Origin: Geosiphon pyriformis
Taxonomy: Eukaryota; Glomeromycota; Glomeromycetes; Archaeosporales; Geosiphonaceae
Length of the DNA: 64,000 nt
Direction: 5' to 3'
Assembly (NCBI GenBank): GCA_016748015.1
Contig: JAAOMT010000572.1
Coordinates: 335,905 to 399,904, forward strand
Every line of letters starts with the position of its first letter. Position 1 is the stretch's first letter. This document shows, piece after piece, positions 1 to 13,420 of the stretch. The translations under genes were made by a program, and so were the position numbers. A model generated the notes under the pieces. That model saw only the letters and a list, made by a program, of their open reading frames with translations. It was not told where the DNA came from and searched no databases.

Positions 1-189
1 CGAGTTGCAACAGGTTAAAATTCTCAAACTCCAAAAATTCCTTCATAATCTTTTTTAGGCATGGGCTGAAATCAAATTTATGTCAATCAAAAGGAGCTTG
101 CTTTGTTTATATTATTTATAATGCAAAATACAGAGGTAAAATAAATGATTTTTATTTTATTTGCAAGTTTAAAAATATATTCTGATCGC

Positions 190-1124
190 TAATACATTGT
201 ATAATACCACCTGACTTTAATTAATGTCTCAACTTGTTTTTTTATACAAATGGACAAGATTTTCAGCAAGTTCATCAGGTAAGCGATTGCATTCTTTTTC
301 TTATTCCTGTAAGAGTTTTAATTTTTTTTTGCTAAATTACTTTTTATCAATCTCCAAAATTCTCAATTATGATCAGGTGACTTTTATGCCATGAAATAAA
401 ATTCTTTTCAATAAGTCACTCTTTTTGAGCGATGTTTCGAATCTGCAAGACCCATTTTATAAAATTATTTCCAAAAAGCATATCAATAGATGACAGAAGA
501 CTTTATTTGTCTATTGTAATTATAAAATCAGCATTGATATTTTGTTCGAAGCTAATCACTTAACCAAAGTCTGAAGCTGAAAAATAACGCCAGATATTTA
601 CTTTTAATGGGTGATTCACGGACAGGGATAATTTTCTTCGTCAAGGAAACTGTCAAACTTTTAAATATTGGTTGATTTAGACGAAATGTGCTTTCATCTG
701 AAAATATAACTTGATTCTAGTCAATATCTTTATTTTTTGCCCATTGCAAACGTTTTTTTGTGTTTGTTGGTGAGTAAAGGTTTGGAAAGTTTAGCCTAAA
801 CGTCATTGAATAGTGCCTACACTTTTTTTTCATTTCCTATTGTATAGCAGTGGCATTTAGATTAATTTCTTTTTTTGCAAGTTGTACAATTTTAGCATCT
901 TGCTTTGGAGTTGTAATTGAATTTTGGCCAGATTTTTGGTTGGTCACTTAGGTCTTTTGTTTCCTTCTACCTTTTAGTTCAATAAAGAGAGACATTTTTT
1001 GCGTGGAGCTTGATGATCATAAAATACCTGATATAGATTTCCTATCAATCTATAAAAGGTATGAATGATCAGCATTTATTCCATTCTTTATTGGGAGGGT
1101 CGGATACTTTCGCAATATACTGTA
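190..1124 (-). mobile_element. Decayed Tc1/mariner-type DNA transposon
   Basis: Minus-strand translation gives successive blocks of a Tc1-like DDE transposase: an HTH-like part ending in a Q-D-A-K-I-V-Q-L-A-K-K block (about 870-940), a K-R-L-Q-W-A-K block (about 730-760), the S-D-E-S-T-F-R-L-N block holding the first catalytic Asp (about 675-703), a block resembling V-N-I-W-R-Y-F-S-A-S (about 570-600), and a C-terminal part with an S-x-L-I-I-I-E-N-F-G-D block (about 345-400). The frame has several stops, including TAG at 717-719 where the family usually has Trp, and part of the N-terminal region seems deleted. The outer end at 1092-1124 reads on the minus strand as TACAGTATATTGCGAAAG, a Tc1-style terminal repeat start. 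The other end near 190-200 is only a guess. It cannot encode a working transposase. Confidence 0.8.
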
Positions 1125-2442
1125 AATTATATCGTGGAAAGACTTGAATTATTATCTAACTCCATTTTTTAAAAGAAAATAGTTTTTCAGAAAAGAATAT
1201 TCGCAAAAATTTGAATCTAACAAGTGATTTTTATTTAATCAAATATTTATTATGATGTTGCCCATATGAAAATAATAAAAATGCTGTATAATGGACCCTT
1301 GCTCAAGAAAACATAAGTCTTTTAGAAAACGCTATCGTCACAATATCAACAGATGGTTCTCACATAAAGAGATTGTTGGCTAGGCGGATACTAAATTAGT
1401 GAATTTTGAGTATTAAATCCGAAAGAAATTCCACATATAAATAATAGCGTGTCAGAAAATTATAATAAGTTAGGTTTCTCCTATCATATGACAGATTTAT
1501 TTGTTTTGACACAATAAAATGAGCTAACTCTTCAACATAAATAACTATCACATAATTTCTTAATGACATATTCTTTTAGTTATTTAAATGCTTCATACTT
1601 TTTACTTTACTCAATTAATAAAGATAGTGCTCATATACCCACAACTTCAGCCCATTCAACATTATATTGCTTTTCTCTCTGAATGCCGTTTTAATCTGAG
1701 ATTAGCGAATAAAACCAAATTTAGGATGTTGAAAGAAAGAGCATCGACTGCATCATGAAATTCTTTAGACTGTCCCAGATACACGCACTAGACGACATAC
1801 GTCACTTTCTCAGTACTTTATGCAAGAATGGACTTATCTTTGTAGTCACTTCTTTTTTAAAAAAAGAAATGAACATTCAATCATGACAACCATATCTTTG
1901 ATTTAGATTCTTAATCAGCTGAAAGTGAGCTCAACTAAAAATATTTCCTATACATTATAGATAGCTATCTTAATGCTAAACATTAACACCATCTTTGAAA
2001 ATTGAACAGCATTCTTCACCTTCCCCATTATCACTGCCTAATGTACCACTTCGATGATAATGTGTTGTGAGGTTTCTAGCCTTATAAATATTTGGCACAA
2101 CAATTCATTCCCTATTTTTGTAGTACGTTTTCCTCTTAAAATTGCAATAATCTCTGTTTCCTCCTCTCCGCTGTCTGCAAATATCCTATATTTCACTATG
2201 ACTGAACAGCTCAAGCACATATGATAGCAATGCAAGGAAATTTCTTAGAGACGTTACAAACCTCCCTGATGTCAAAGACATTTATGCTGCTGTTTCTGAA
2301 ATTCCCAGAGATTTCTAAATTAAGAGCAAAAAGAAAAATTTGCAATTAAAACATTTATTTATAAAAACAACAGCAGGAGACAACCTTAAATAACTATTGC
2401 ATAAACATCAGTTCTCTGATTTGCTCAATTTTTTGGTGGTTA
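1125..2442. other. AT-rich spacer, no recognisable gene
   Basis: I see no gene here that I can name. A 65-codon open frame on the minus strand (2038-2235) has some coding-like composition (F-A-D-S-G-E-E-E-T block), but there is no homology I recognise and no flanking exons. It may be a fragment of a decayed element. Confidence 0.4.
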
Positions 2443-2893
2443 TTGTCCTTTACTAAAGTAAAAGTTCTAATAAAAAATACTTCATCTCCCACAAATCAAA
2501 TTGATTTCATGCTAACTTTTGCCTGTTTTTTTATAGCGAGAAAGGTATTTTCATGGTTTTTAAAAATTAAGCTTGGTAATAAGATTATTTGGGAACAATC
2601 TTCTCAGATTGTGCTAAAAAAAAAATTATTATCAATGATCAGAAATCATAGAATTACCTGGTTAAAAAAATTTGAATGTGCTGCACGACATCCCGCGATT
2701 AATGTCTTCGATTGTCGTAATGTTAACGAAGGTTCAAATACATCCATCGAGGACCTCCTGTGCTGCTGTTGTAGGATTTCCTACGTATATATGTCTTGTG
2801 AATGTCTCTTCTTACATGTGTGAAGAGCACAAAATATTAGGAAGTAAACCTTCCAGCATCCTTTCTGACCAAATTAACCACTTGTCGTGTTGA
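2443..2893 (+). pseudogene. Unassigned coding-like remnant
   Basis: A 126-codon open frame (2443-2823) and an overlapping frame (2672-2893) read like one protein broken by a frameshift. The first is rich in basic and aromatic residues (R-N-H-R-I-T-W-L-K-K block). The second continues with G-S-K-P-S-S-I-L-S-D-Q. The join falls near 2790. The local AT content is lower than that of the flanking 3.0-3.4 kb DNA, which argues for former coding sequence. I do not recognise the family. It could be part of a transposon or of a host gene. Confidence 0.3.
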
Positions 2894-3464
2894 ACTAGTG
2901 AGCAATAAAATAAAAATTCCAAGGACTTTTTATTACATAAACAAATGATTTTTGGATCAAATTTATGACAAATACTAAAAAGAAATTATTTTTCAGTAAC
3001 ACAGACTGAAAGACTAAAATACAAGATAAAGTGTTAAATAACGCTTTTAGTTGGATACAAACGAAATATATATGTATATCTGTTGCTGAAGAAATTCAAA
3101 TTTTCTTTAAAAAAACAATTTTGCTAGATTAGGTTTTTGAACATATATTTAGAATTTAATTTAAATTACAAGTTTATTAACTTTTTGAATTATTTTTTTG
3201 TATAATTGATTTGAATCTAAAATATTAATAAAACAGTCAAAATATTTTTTTAAAAGAGTGATTTTATATTACAAAACAAATATTTTTTTTACAAGATAAT
3301 TTAAATCAAAAAGATAATAAAATTCAAGTTTTTGATTCAATAATATCAATTAAATTTTTTTTCAAAATTTAGTGTTAAATAATTTATATTTTAAAAAAAC
3401 TATTTGATATTTAAAAATATAAATTTTTTAAATTATTTAATGTTAAAGATAAAAATTATGTTTT

Positions 3465-6400
3465 CTGAAGTAGCAGGTTGGCTTTTGTCAATCAAGTTGT
3501 TGTTCAGAAATAAGCTTTCTTTTTCGATTTTGGGGCTTTATGCTAGCATTTCTTTAAAAACGTGATTGGCTCAAGCTGGTATTATCAACTCTTTGATAGC
3601 TAAGGCTGTAAATGAAAGCTTGTTTGTGATTTTAGGTGGTGACTTCAATGAAGATATTTCTAAGAAGTGTGCTAGCTTCAAAAAATGTTTGGATTTTGGC
3701 TTAATCAACTCTTTGTTAGGCAATTCAGTGACAAAAACTCCAAGTTGGAAAAATTAAAAAAATGTAGAAAAAACTATTAACTATATTTTTGTTTGTGCAA
3801 ATTTTGTTAACATTTTGGCTATTTATAAGATGCGGAGTACAAATAAATTTTTCAATACTAATTACCAAGTTATTTCTGTTTTGGTGGCTTGGGTGGTTTA
3901 CTAGATATATAATTGGTTTTTCTATAAAGACAAACAAACAAAAACTGATGAAAATACAATTTCAGAAATGCAGATTATACTAAATAGATGCTTTTCAAGA
4001 ATGCTTTTTTTTCAGCAGTAATTGACTTATCTAAAGAGTTTAATGGCTTTAGAAAATATAGAGATTTAAATAAAATAAGGAATAGAATTTGAAATAACAT
4101 GTATTTTTTAGCTAATAAAGTGTTTAATAAGTCTTAATCTCATAATTTCGATTATAATATTATGGTCAGATGTAACATGTTAACAGATAGCAAAAAAACA
4201 GTATTATATAACAATAAAAATAATAAAAAGTTAATTCAACTTTAATAAGCCAATTGAATTAATAAGAATTTAATATGTGAGATTAGTCTTATAAATATCT
4301 CAATCATTATTTTTTTCAAAAGATAACAAAAAAATTTGAAGATAAAGAAATAGTTTGTACTGTTAACAAAAAATAATAATTCTATGTCTTATATTAGCAC
4401 TATTAAAATTTAATATTAGATATTAATTGTATTTTTCAATAAATTTTTATTCAATATACTTTATAAAAAAATTAACAATTATACAAATTAAGAAAAAAAA
4501 AGGAAAAAAACAATAAAAAAATTGATATTATTGTATTAATCTTTGCTTTGAATATATTTGATTTAAGTATAAATGAATTTTTAAAGCTTTAAAAAGTTTT
4601 GTTTATATATTTTTAAAAAGAGATCAATAATTAGACCAATAATAATATTAATAACTTGGTTAAAAGTTAAGTTAATAATTAAATCAATAACTAAATCAAT
4701 AACTAAGTCAATAATTAAGGCATTAATCAAGTCAATAATTATATTAAAAACTATTTCTAAAAATAAAATGGCTAATTAATAACATTAGTAACTAATATAT
4801 ATAATTAATTATGACTAAATAAATTAATAAAACTAAAAAATAAACGTTTTAATCATAATAAATTAAAACTTTTGGTTTTAAAGATTGTTAAAGTATTAAG
4901 ATTAAGATCTAGTAATTTGTTTTCAAAATTAATATATTAATAGTTGTTTATAAATAATAATAAAACATTAAGTTTAGTTTTAATAATATTAAATTTGTTT
5001 TGTTTAGTATAAAAAAGTTATATTAAGTGTTAAAACTTTATAAATTTTATAAGACCAAAAAATTAGAAATTATTTTTGCTATTTTTAGTATATAATAAGT
5101 TTTATTATCAATAAAAGTCATACTATTAATAATGTTTTAAAGCATTTATTTTAAAAAATAATATTAATTTATTTGGTTAATAAATAAATAAATTTTGATA
5201 AAATTAAATTAAAAGTAAATAAAATTGTTTTAAATACAGTTTTTAAAAATGATAAGTTTAATCAAACATAAAAAATTGTTTAGAGTAATTAATAATTTAC
5301 CAGATAAAAAAACTATTGGTTTATTTAATATTACTAATAAACTATGAAAACATTGTTCAAATTTGTGTTTAATATATAAATTAGTTTTAAAATTATAAAA
5401 AAAGACTTGAATATTTATAATTTTTAAATTATGTAAATAAAAAAAGTTTTGATAAATACCAAGTCTATACTATTAAAAAATTCTCCAAAAAGTCGATTTA
5501 ACTTTTTTAACTTTATACTTAATTTATAAGAATTGAGTTTATCTTATAAATATTCTGATTTAAAATTGATAAAAGTTAAAATTTCATAATTTAATTTGAT
5601 TTATCAAGTATTATATATAAGTAAATTAAATTTCAAACTTTAAAAACTTATAATTATAATGTTTCTTATAATCAATACTATTTTTTACAAATAAAAAAAA
5701 TTATTAATAATAAATCAAATCAAATTATATATTATTAAACTTAACCTAAATTTTTAAAAATAATTTTTTTTTGAATTGAATTCAAATCAGATCAAAACTT
5801 AATTTGATTTAATTTGTTAAAAACTCTAATTTTAACAGTATATAATAAGTTTAATATTAAGAGATATTTTAACTTGGTTTTCTGTTTTTGTTATAAAATT
5901 TATTCTAAAAAATATTTAAAAAAAAATAAGGAACTGTAGTTTATTTTGTAAGATATGTATAAAACATATAATTTAGAAAGCCAGTCTTATTTAAAATTAA
6001 AATATGTGAAAATTTTATCAAATTTTTTGAAAGTATCTATAATAACAAATTTTAAGCTTATTAATAATTACAAAATACATAATAGTTTAGATTAGAATAA
6101 AATTTTTTTATTTTTATTTTGAAAAATTTTCTATAGCTTTTTTTTATGTATGAGAAATTGTATAGGTATAAATTAACACTAAATTCATTGTTAATAATAA
6201 TAGAATTAAGACCTAAACTAATTTAACATCTTATTTAACTATTAACATATTTGTAAATAATATTATTTAAATTAAAAATAATCAAGCTACTATTTATTAT
6301 ATATTGAATATTACAAATAAATTTTTAATTATTAGTAATATTTTAATTAACAATAACAAAATTCTGGTGATTTCTATTAATTACTAAATTAAAAAAATCT

Positions 6401-8695
6401 TTTTTAAAATTAGTAATTTTCTTATTTTTGTAATCAAAAAGAGCAAGATACATAAATATTTTGAAATTTTTTATCAATTAATGGTTTTTTTAAGTTTAGT
6501 TCGAAGAAAATACACATAAATATAAGATTTTTTACCAATTTAATTTTGAAAAAAAACGATTTTAAATAAAAAATTTTTGTACTTAGTATTAATAATTTTG
6601 TAATTATTTATTAATTATAAGATTTAATTTAGTTTTATGGCAAAAAATATGTGCGAAAAGTGAAATTTATTATTAAAAAAGAGGCTTAAAATCAAGATTA
6701 ATTTATTCAATAATTTTTCTATTGAAATTATACATCATTTTTTTTGTTTAGCTTAAAAACTTTTAATCTAGTTCAAACTAAAAGCAAGATAACAAATGTA
6801 ATTGTATTTGTTAACATATATAGAATTTTTGACAGGCCTTTTAATTATTAGGTACTAGATTTACAGATTTTAGAGTGAATATTATATGGTCTATTTTAGT
6901 TTTAATTATATTATTTGTAAATTTTTTAAACAATTTTCTGGTTAATATAGTTTATATTTTTTCTAAGTATATTGTATTTTTTATCAACAAAATTCCAAAT
7001 TTTATTTATTTTAAGAATAGAATTCTTATTATAAATATGTTGAATCAATAAGTATTTAACAATATGATCTAATTTCTAAAATAATTTGACATTGTTTTTG
7101 TAAATAAATTTCTAAATAATTATGGTTTCTGTTTCAATAAAAAAACTTTTTATCATTATAAAAAGCTTTAATTTTGAGGCTTAATTTTATTATAGTTTAG
7201 TATTGTTATAATTTTTATCAAAAGTGATAATTTTATTAATAGTAATTTGATTATGTTTTTTCTTTCTATTATTGGTGTTTGTATAATTCTAATTGTTTCG
7301 GAGTTGTCAAAACATGTTTGTTTAAATGTGATTTTGGTTTTTATTAATAAATTTATTAGGAATTTGGGTTTTTTGGTGTTGTTAATAATATATTTACTTA
7401 TTTCTGAATCTGAAATCAGATATTAAAGTGAATATTTATAAGTTAATGTTTTTAATTTTGGTTAAATTACAGATTATTGCTTTGAATTTGAACTGTATTT
7501 CTGTTTTGATATTTATTTATTTAGATAGTTAAACATCTCTTAATATATAAGTTAAAACTGGATTTGTTAGATTTCAATTTTTCCAATTATTGTTGAATAA
7601 AATATTGGCATATTTATAATACTACTAAAAATAAATATTTAAATGCTAATTAGATTAAAAGAAACAGTTATTCTAACAATATGAACAATAATTAAACTAA
7701 CTTGTAAGTAACTAATATTTTAAATTTAAATTTTATGTTTCTTATTAATATTGTTAAACTATTTTTCTTGACAAACAGGAAAATAGTTTCTGAAAATGTT
7801 TACTATTTTATAAAAAATTTGTTTGATTCAGTCTATTTTGCAGTTTGGAAGTTTAATTATGTATCTAAGTTTATTGATACATTCTTGACATGATATTTAC
7901 ATATTTTAAGGACTATTTTGGTATGTTATCTTAATAAACACATATGGGTTTCTTAAATTATGGCATTGCAGATTTACATATGTATTTTATAAAAGCTCTT
8001 TAAGGAAAAAGCTTTATAATTTCAAATATTTAAACATAGTTTGTATTTGTTGTGGGTTGTATAAAAACTTAAATCACATCTTTTTGTGTGTTTTAGATGT
8101 TATTGTAAGAGCTACTGTTATTGCAATAGATAAACTGCTATATCTGGTTCTTGGTTTTTATTTTTCTTAATTTTTTGAACTTTAAATAATGTCATACATA
8201 ATAACTATATTTATATGGCTGTGGTCAAAAGTTTTATTTTAAGTATGTTTTTCTAATTCTCTTTCTGTTTTCAAAGATACTGTTGTTGCTAGTTCATGGG
8301 TTGTGGATTTGATATGAAACTTTACTATACATCACAGATTGGATAAATGGTTAGCGAATTCTAAGCTTAGAACTTTATATGAAAAAGATAGTTTGTTGGT
8401 TGATTGTAATTGATGTTAGTGATCTCATTGTAATTAGCTTTAGTGATTTAGATTGTGTTGGTGGTTTTGCTAAGGGGCGTCACATAGGTTTTGGTTTTGA
8501 GACCAGTTTACTTTTGCTGTTCAGGAAATTTTGTGAATTTTTTGGTGTCTCTGATGCCATAGCTGTGCAGTGTTTTTTTGATTGACCAAGTGGCTGATCA
8601 CGTATAGTAAGAGCATAAGCCATGCTTATTTTAAAGTCTTTTATGATTTTATTGTAATAGGTAGTGGTTGGGCTGTACTCGTTAAATAAAAAAAT
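3465..8695 (+). mobile_element. 5'-truncated, heavily mutated LINE (non-LTR retrotransposon)
   Basis: Plus-strand fragments occur in the order expected of a LINE ORF2. At 3465-3757 there is the C-terminal part of an apurinic-like endonuclease: G-G-D-F-N-E at 3635-3652 and a following L-I-N-S-L block. The reading continues past a TAA at 3755 with a Y-I-F-V block. At about 7440-7600 there is an RNase H-like stretch (V-K-L-Q-I-I-A-L-N-L-N-C). At 8037-8140 there is a cysteine/histidine zinc-binding stretch (C-I-C-C-G, then H-I-F-L-C). At 8379-8585 there is the C-terminal end, with a G-V-S-D-A-I block before the stop. The middle (4.1-7.2 kb) is almost unreadable and extremely AT-rich, so the RT domain is not visible. 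An A-rich tail follows at 8680-8695. The copy is dead. The pattern resembles LINEs common in arbuscular mycorrhizal fungi, by memory rather than by a search. Confidence 0.75.
4665..4745. repeat. Short imperfect 12-bp tandem repeat
   Basis: Repeated units like AATCAATAACTA occur about six times inside the decayed LINE. They probably arose after insertion. Confidence 0.5.
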
Positions 8696-8920
8696 AAAAG
8701 TTTAATTAATTGTTCTAATTTGATAATTAATATAAGTATAAATTCAATTTTTAAAATTTAAAAAAAAGATTAATAGTAGAATAATACAAAATATTTTATT
8801 GTGTTAAATTTTAAAAACTTTGAAATCAAAAATATTATAATTTAACTATAATTCTTTTTAATTTACAAAAAATATTTGTTTGTAAATATTTACTTAAAAT
8901 TTTATTGAATAATATATAAA

Positions 8921-8966
<46 letters not shown>

Positions 8967-10911
8967 GTAATAATAATAATATTATTATTACTTCTTAAAT
9001 TTTTCATAAGATGTTTATTATTTAAAAAACAGATTGCTACAACAACGATAAATTTTTTGGTCAATTAATAAATAGAAAAATAATAATTTGTAAATCTATT
9101 ATTTATGTATCTGATCTTAGTGTTTTCTTTCATAATAAAAATAGCTTAAATCCTATCTCAGTTTTAAATTCTAATGTTGTAAAACATTTTTCATCTACTT
9201 CATTAAAAGATTAGAAATTTAAAATTTTAGTGAAACTTCTTTTATTAATAACTTTAATGGGTATACAAATCATATATATATGCATTCAGTTCTAATTACG
9301 AAATTGCTGGTTGCAGAATCAAAATAAGATAAGACTTTTATTAAAGAAATTTCTAAACACTTGTAAAACAAAGCTAGCCAATTTTTCATGGTGACTTCAC
9401 TTTAATTTTGAGATAATGTATTTAAAAAAGCTAAATCTAGGGTTTGTAAAATTTAAAGCTTATCAAAAATTTGTAAAAAAAAGCTCAAATAATTATATTC
9501 TTCCCTTAGGATAAGAAGAATGGAAACCATTTTATTTTCTAATATAAACAGTAAGATCTCTGAATTTTGTTTACTTTCCTCAGAATGAACACCAGAAATT
9601 CAAAAAGCTAAAAAAGTTAAGAATAATGATGGTTTATATTTTTTAACTATACTGTACCTACTCAGTTTTTAATTCTTAAATATAGTGATATGATTAGTTA
9701 ACTCTTTATCCCCCTCTAGTTCTTGTAATTTAAAAATAACTTTTTTAAAGTTAGTTTTGTATCAATAACATCAAGTCCTTTTCCAAAAGAATGTCGCAAA
9801 TCGAAATTAATTGTCTCTAATAACGTTTTGCAAATAATTAAAATAGAAAATATAATGTTCACGTTTTTACCTATTTCATATAATATTGTTGCAAAGCTAC
9901 CCATTTTATTGTCTGTCTGACATGATCGATCGTAGTTCAAATCGATCATACAGCAATGTGCTTAAAATTAATACAGTCAGGAACATTTCTTGCATGTAAA
10001 AAAGTATCGTACCTGTCAAAAAACTGTTTAGGAGCACGTATCTTTGAATTCTATTATTCAATAACTTTTAATGATCCTTTGAAAACGCAATCAACGAAAA
10101 ATATTTTATTGTGTGTAACATTTCAAGCATAGTATCATGTTCTCCCAATGACCAGTGACAAGTGACAAGTGACTAGTAACCACAAAAAATTTATCAAATT
10201 TCCCGTTGTGCTCTTGTTAGTTGGCGACGATCACTTTATCATCCTAAGCTAGAAACAATCTTTCATTGAAACTATTAGCTACAAGGGAATTTGTGGAGAC
10301 ATGGCTGACTGTATTTTTGAAACACAAGATCATCATGTAACATTATGATGATATTAGTGACACCTTTACAGTGGGATCTAATTTTTCCCGTATAAATCAA
10401 AATAAAATCTAATTGGCTCAATTGTCTCCACACGAGGATATCAGATATATGGTTACCAGCTCATGGCTTGCGTTGAACACTAAATGATTTTTTGGGGAAC
10501 TATCAAAAAAAAATATCAAAATTCTAGTTCCCACTATGTCTTATTAAAATGAGATCTTATATTTGAATTGAATAAAATATATTGTACATTCATTCATTCA
10601 TTCTTTCTTTCTTTCTTTGGAAACTTTTAAACAGCGTACAAAGTTTTTAATACACAACGCCGCCTAGTATACTCATTACAGCAGATAAATTGAAAAAATC
10701 AACACTCAAAGGATTGGTTTTTTAATTGGTACCTCGATATTTGTTTTAAAAAAAAAAGGTATTTCTTCGAAGAGAATTCAAAAACTTTTTTTGATGCTAT
10801 CTTCCTCAAATTTTGTTGTAAGATTTAGTTTTTTCTATACTCTCTAAAAGCTTTGGATTATTCTTTAAGTACAATATCAAAAGAAACAATTCCAATAATA
10901 TTACCTTCATT
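8696..10911. other. Intergenic, with one TAA microsatellite
   Basis: AT-rich DNA without a gene I can support. A 77-codon minus-strand frame at 9716-9949 has no recognisable motif. From about 9.9 kb the base composition becomes more balanced, and the promoter of the gene starting at 10912 must lie here. A short 10-bp direct repeat (GTGACAAGTGAC type) is at 10150-10180, and CATT/CTTT repeats at 10588-10618. Confidence 0.4.
8923..8990. repeat. (TAA)n microsatellite
   Basis: About 20 TAA/ATT units with one interruption, just downstream of the LINE tail. Confidence 0.95.
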
Positions 10912-11880
10912 ATGATTATTATCAAATCGCTTAAAAGTTTTACAATTGCGCTTCTGAGCTTTTCACAGGTAATAATTGGAGAAATTTTTGAAGAGGAGTC
11001 ATTTATTTTTTTTTGTTAATAATTGAGCTAATAATTTTTTTCTACCAATTCAGGTTCTCATTATAAATGCACAAAAATTTTCTCAGTTAGTTGTAGATAT
11101 TCCAAAATCTTCAACATGGGTATCATGTAGCGAGAATTCAACAAGTTATATAGGTAGGCTTTTTGCTGAGAGAAAATTATGGATGTTTCACTTTAAAAAT
11201 GAGTTTTATTAAAATTTCTAATTTTACAATATCTTATAGATTACTCTATCAAGGCACTCAATGACCGTAATTCAACATCATCCTCTTTTACATCTACCTC
11301 TGATCAAATTTACCCTTTATCACCATCACCATCATCATCATCATCATCATCATCCATAGCCGAGGGTATAGAAGGAAAAGTTGCCGAAAAATCTGAAATC
11401 GAAAAATTTCTCGATGGGAATGAATTCACACAGTTTCAAGATATCAATTGTACTTTGCCAGTTGGCTCAACAGAGACTTGTCAAAAATCAAAAACATTTC
11501 CTGATAATACACCAAAAATGAAACTTTGTTTATTAGTCGTAAATTCTAATGATAAATCAGCTTTGGTCGAAATTTCATTAAACTTTCAGCAGCAGCAAAA
11601 TGATAAGCTGATTCTCTCAGCATCAACAGAATCAGATTCTTCAAATTCTACAACAACTTCCAACCCAACTGTTTCATCAAAAGTAACACAAAACTCTTCT
11701 ATAGAATCTACCTTGGCAGATTCTTCTTCAACAATAATAACAAACATTCCCTCTCCTTTGAGTTCTCAATCTTCAAACCCCTCTGCAGCACAACAAAATC
11801 AAGGAAATGCTATTGGAGAACATCATGGTTCTCTGATGGCATTTTTTTTATTGCTTTTATTTAGTTTTGCGATTATTTAA
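10912..11880 (+). CDS. Secreted serine-rich, probably GPI-anchored protein
   Basis: Three exons (10912-10968, 11054-11153, 11240-11880) join in frame to 265 residues. The start gives a classical signal peptide of about 25 residues: a Lys near the N-terminus, a hydrophobic stretch, then an Ala before a polar region. The middle holds a run of serines coded by repeated TCA (11321-11355), then a small domain with three or four cysteines (C-T-L-P, E-T-C-Q, L-C-L-L) that could form disulfides. A long Ser/Thr/Asn-rich stretch follows, a likely O-glycosylated stalk. The last 20 residues are hydrophobic (F-F-L-L-L-L-F-S-F), preceded by small residues, as in a GPI-attachment signal. I infer a cell-wall or plasma-membrane surface protein. 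No enzymatic domain is visible. Introns of 85 and 86 nt have GT-AG ends. Confidence 0.8.
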
Positions 11881-12990
11881 TTGAAAACTCTCTTAATTTA
11901 TATCTAATTAATTAATTAATTTTTGCTTAGAATATTTTTATAATGTTTCCTATAGTTTAATAATTAATCCTTAATTAAATTCCTTATGCCTTGTAAAATA
12001 ATTTTTTATGTAAAATCTTCAAGCTACCCATGCCTTTTTTTAATTTTTAAACTAGATGAACAAAAATTTTTAAAATACAATTTAGACATTTGAAACAATA
12101 GATTAGATTTTTCAGACAGATAGAAAAATGGAATAATATATTCTTGAAAATTTTGAATATTTCTGGAAAAATCAAAAATAGAATTCTGCAGCGTTGAATT
12201 TGGGTTCTCTTTAATTTATTGTGTCAATAAGCCGCGTATATGTGTAGAAAACAAGATTTTTCACTTTTTTCCATTTAAGAAGATTGACTTTGAAATTTAT
12301 TTGAATCGATGACTCATTTGAATCTTTAAATCAATTTGGAAATAAATTATTTTTGCGTAATTTTATTATGTAATTACGCATCGATCAAGGACATTTTTGG
12401 AAAATTCTATACATGACAATTATATTCTTTTGAGTATGGATTATTTATTTCTCACCTCAAGTCCATTAACTTGTCAAATAATTTATCATGTCATTTAAAA
12501 AACAATGACGCAACTTCATACATTTTGATATATATTTCGACATGGCAAAGGTGGAACTTTGAGGAATTTCAAATAGTTCCGTCTTTTTCTAAACCCTAAA
12601 ATTTTTTTAAAATTTCAAGGTCTTTTTGGCGCACGTAACATTGAAACACTAATTCTTCGAATAGTGAAACCCATGAGAAGCGAAAATCATGGCTTCTTTG
12701 CTTCTTTTTTTAATTAATATTTTCCTCAAATTCTGGTGTTTGTGTTCGTCTAAAAAATTTATTTTTAAGTTTTCATCCCACAAAATCAAATGAATTCAAA
12801 TTCTAAATTGAATTTTCATTTTTTCACAAAAGCATACAATTTTATTTAACAAAAAGAACTTTGGAAGCTCTCTCTTGGGATTATCAATATCAGTGAGTAA
12901 ATTTACTTAAACTGATTAACTTTACCTCTCTCTATTAATATTCTATATTATTCGAGTTTCATTGAAATGGAGTTTAGAGTCTTATTCGGA
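11881..12990. other. Intergenic
   Basis: Downstream of the GPI-type gene. It holds TTAA-rich repeats (ATTAATTAATTAAT at about 11905) and no frame of coding character on either strand. Confidence 0.4.
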
Positions 12991-13420
12991 AGTAAATTCT
13001 AAAAAGAACCCGATAATAATATAAATAAAAATTAACTTTTTTGCCCATTTCACGGCACTCTTCACATGCATTGATGGCGATACAGGCTAAATCAGGTATT
13101 CCAGTAATAATTGTGCGTACTGAGATTAACCATCATTTGATAGTTGAGTTTATTTTCTTAACTTCCACGATTGTCGGCTCCATTTCTTAATGAAGATAAT
13201 CCTTACATTGATGACATATTCATTGATCCCAATAAAATTAACTAATCAACAAAGCCCTTGATAAGACCAGAAGAACCATTTGACAAAGCTATCAAAACTT
13301 CCTAAAACATCCCAGCCTCCAAACAACGATAATAATCTCCAAAAGGAGCCATTAAACTTTTTCCTTGATCACTACTTGTAAGATATCTTGCACCCAAAAT
13401 TGTTACAGGTTTAATTATAA
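12990..13420 (-). pseudogene. Possible cytochrome P450 remnant
   Basis: On the minus strand near 13300-13400 a frame reads A-R-Y-L-T-S-S-D-Q-G-K-S, followed by P-F-G-D-Y-Y-R, then a stop. This order resembles the helix B'-C region of fungal P450s, where a (Y/F)GDxWRxxRR motif binds the heme propionate; the RR pair is not kept here. The downstream sequence has several stops (TAG after G-M-F) and no visible Cys-loop. If this is a P450 it is a broken fragment. A chance match or another family is possible. Confidence 0.35.
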
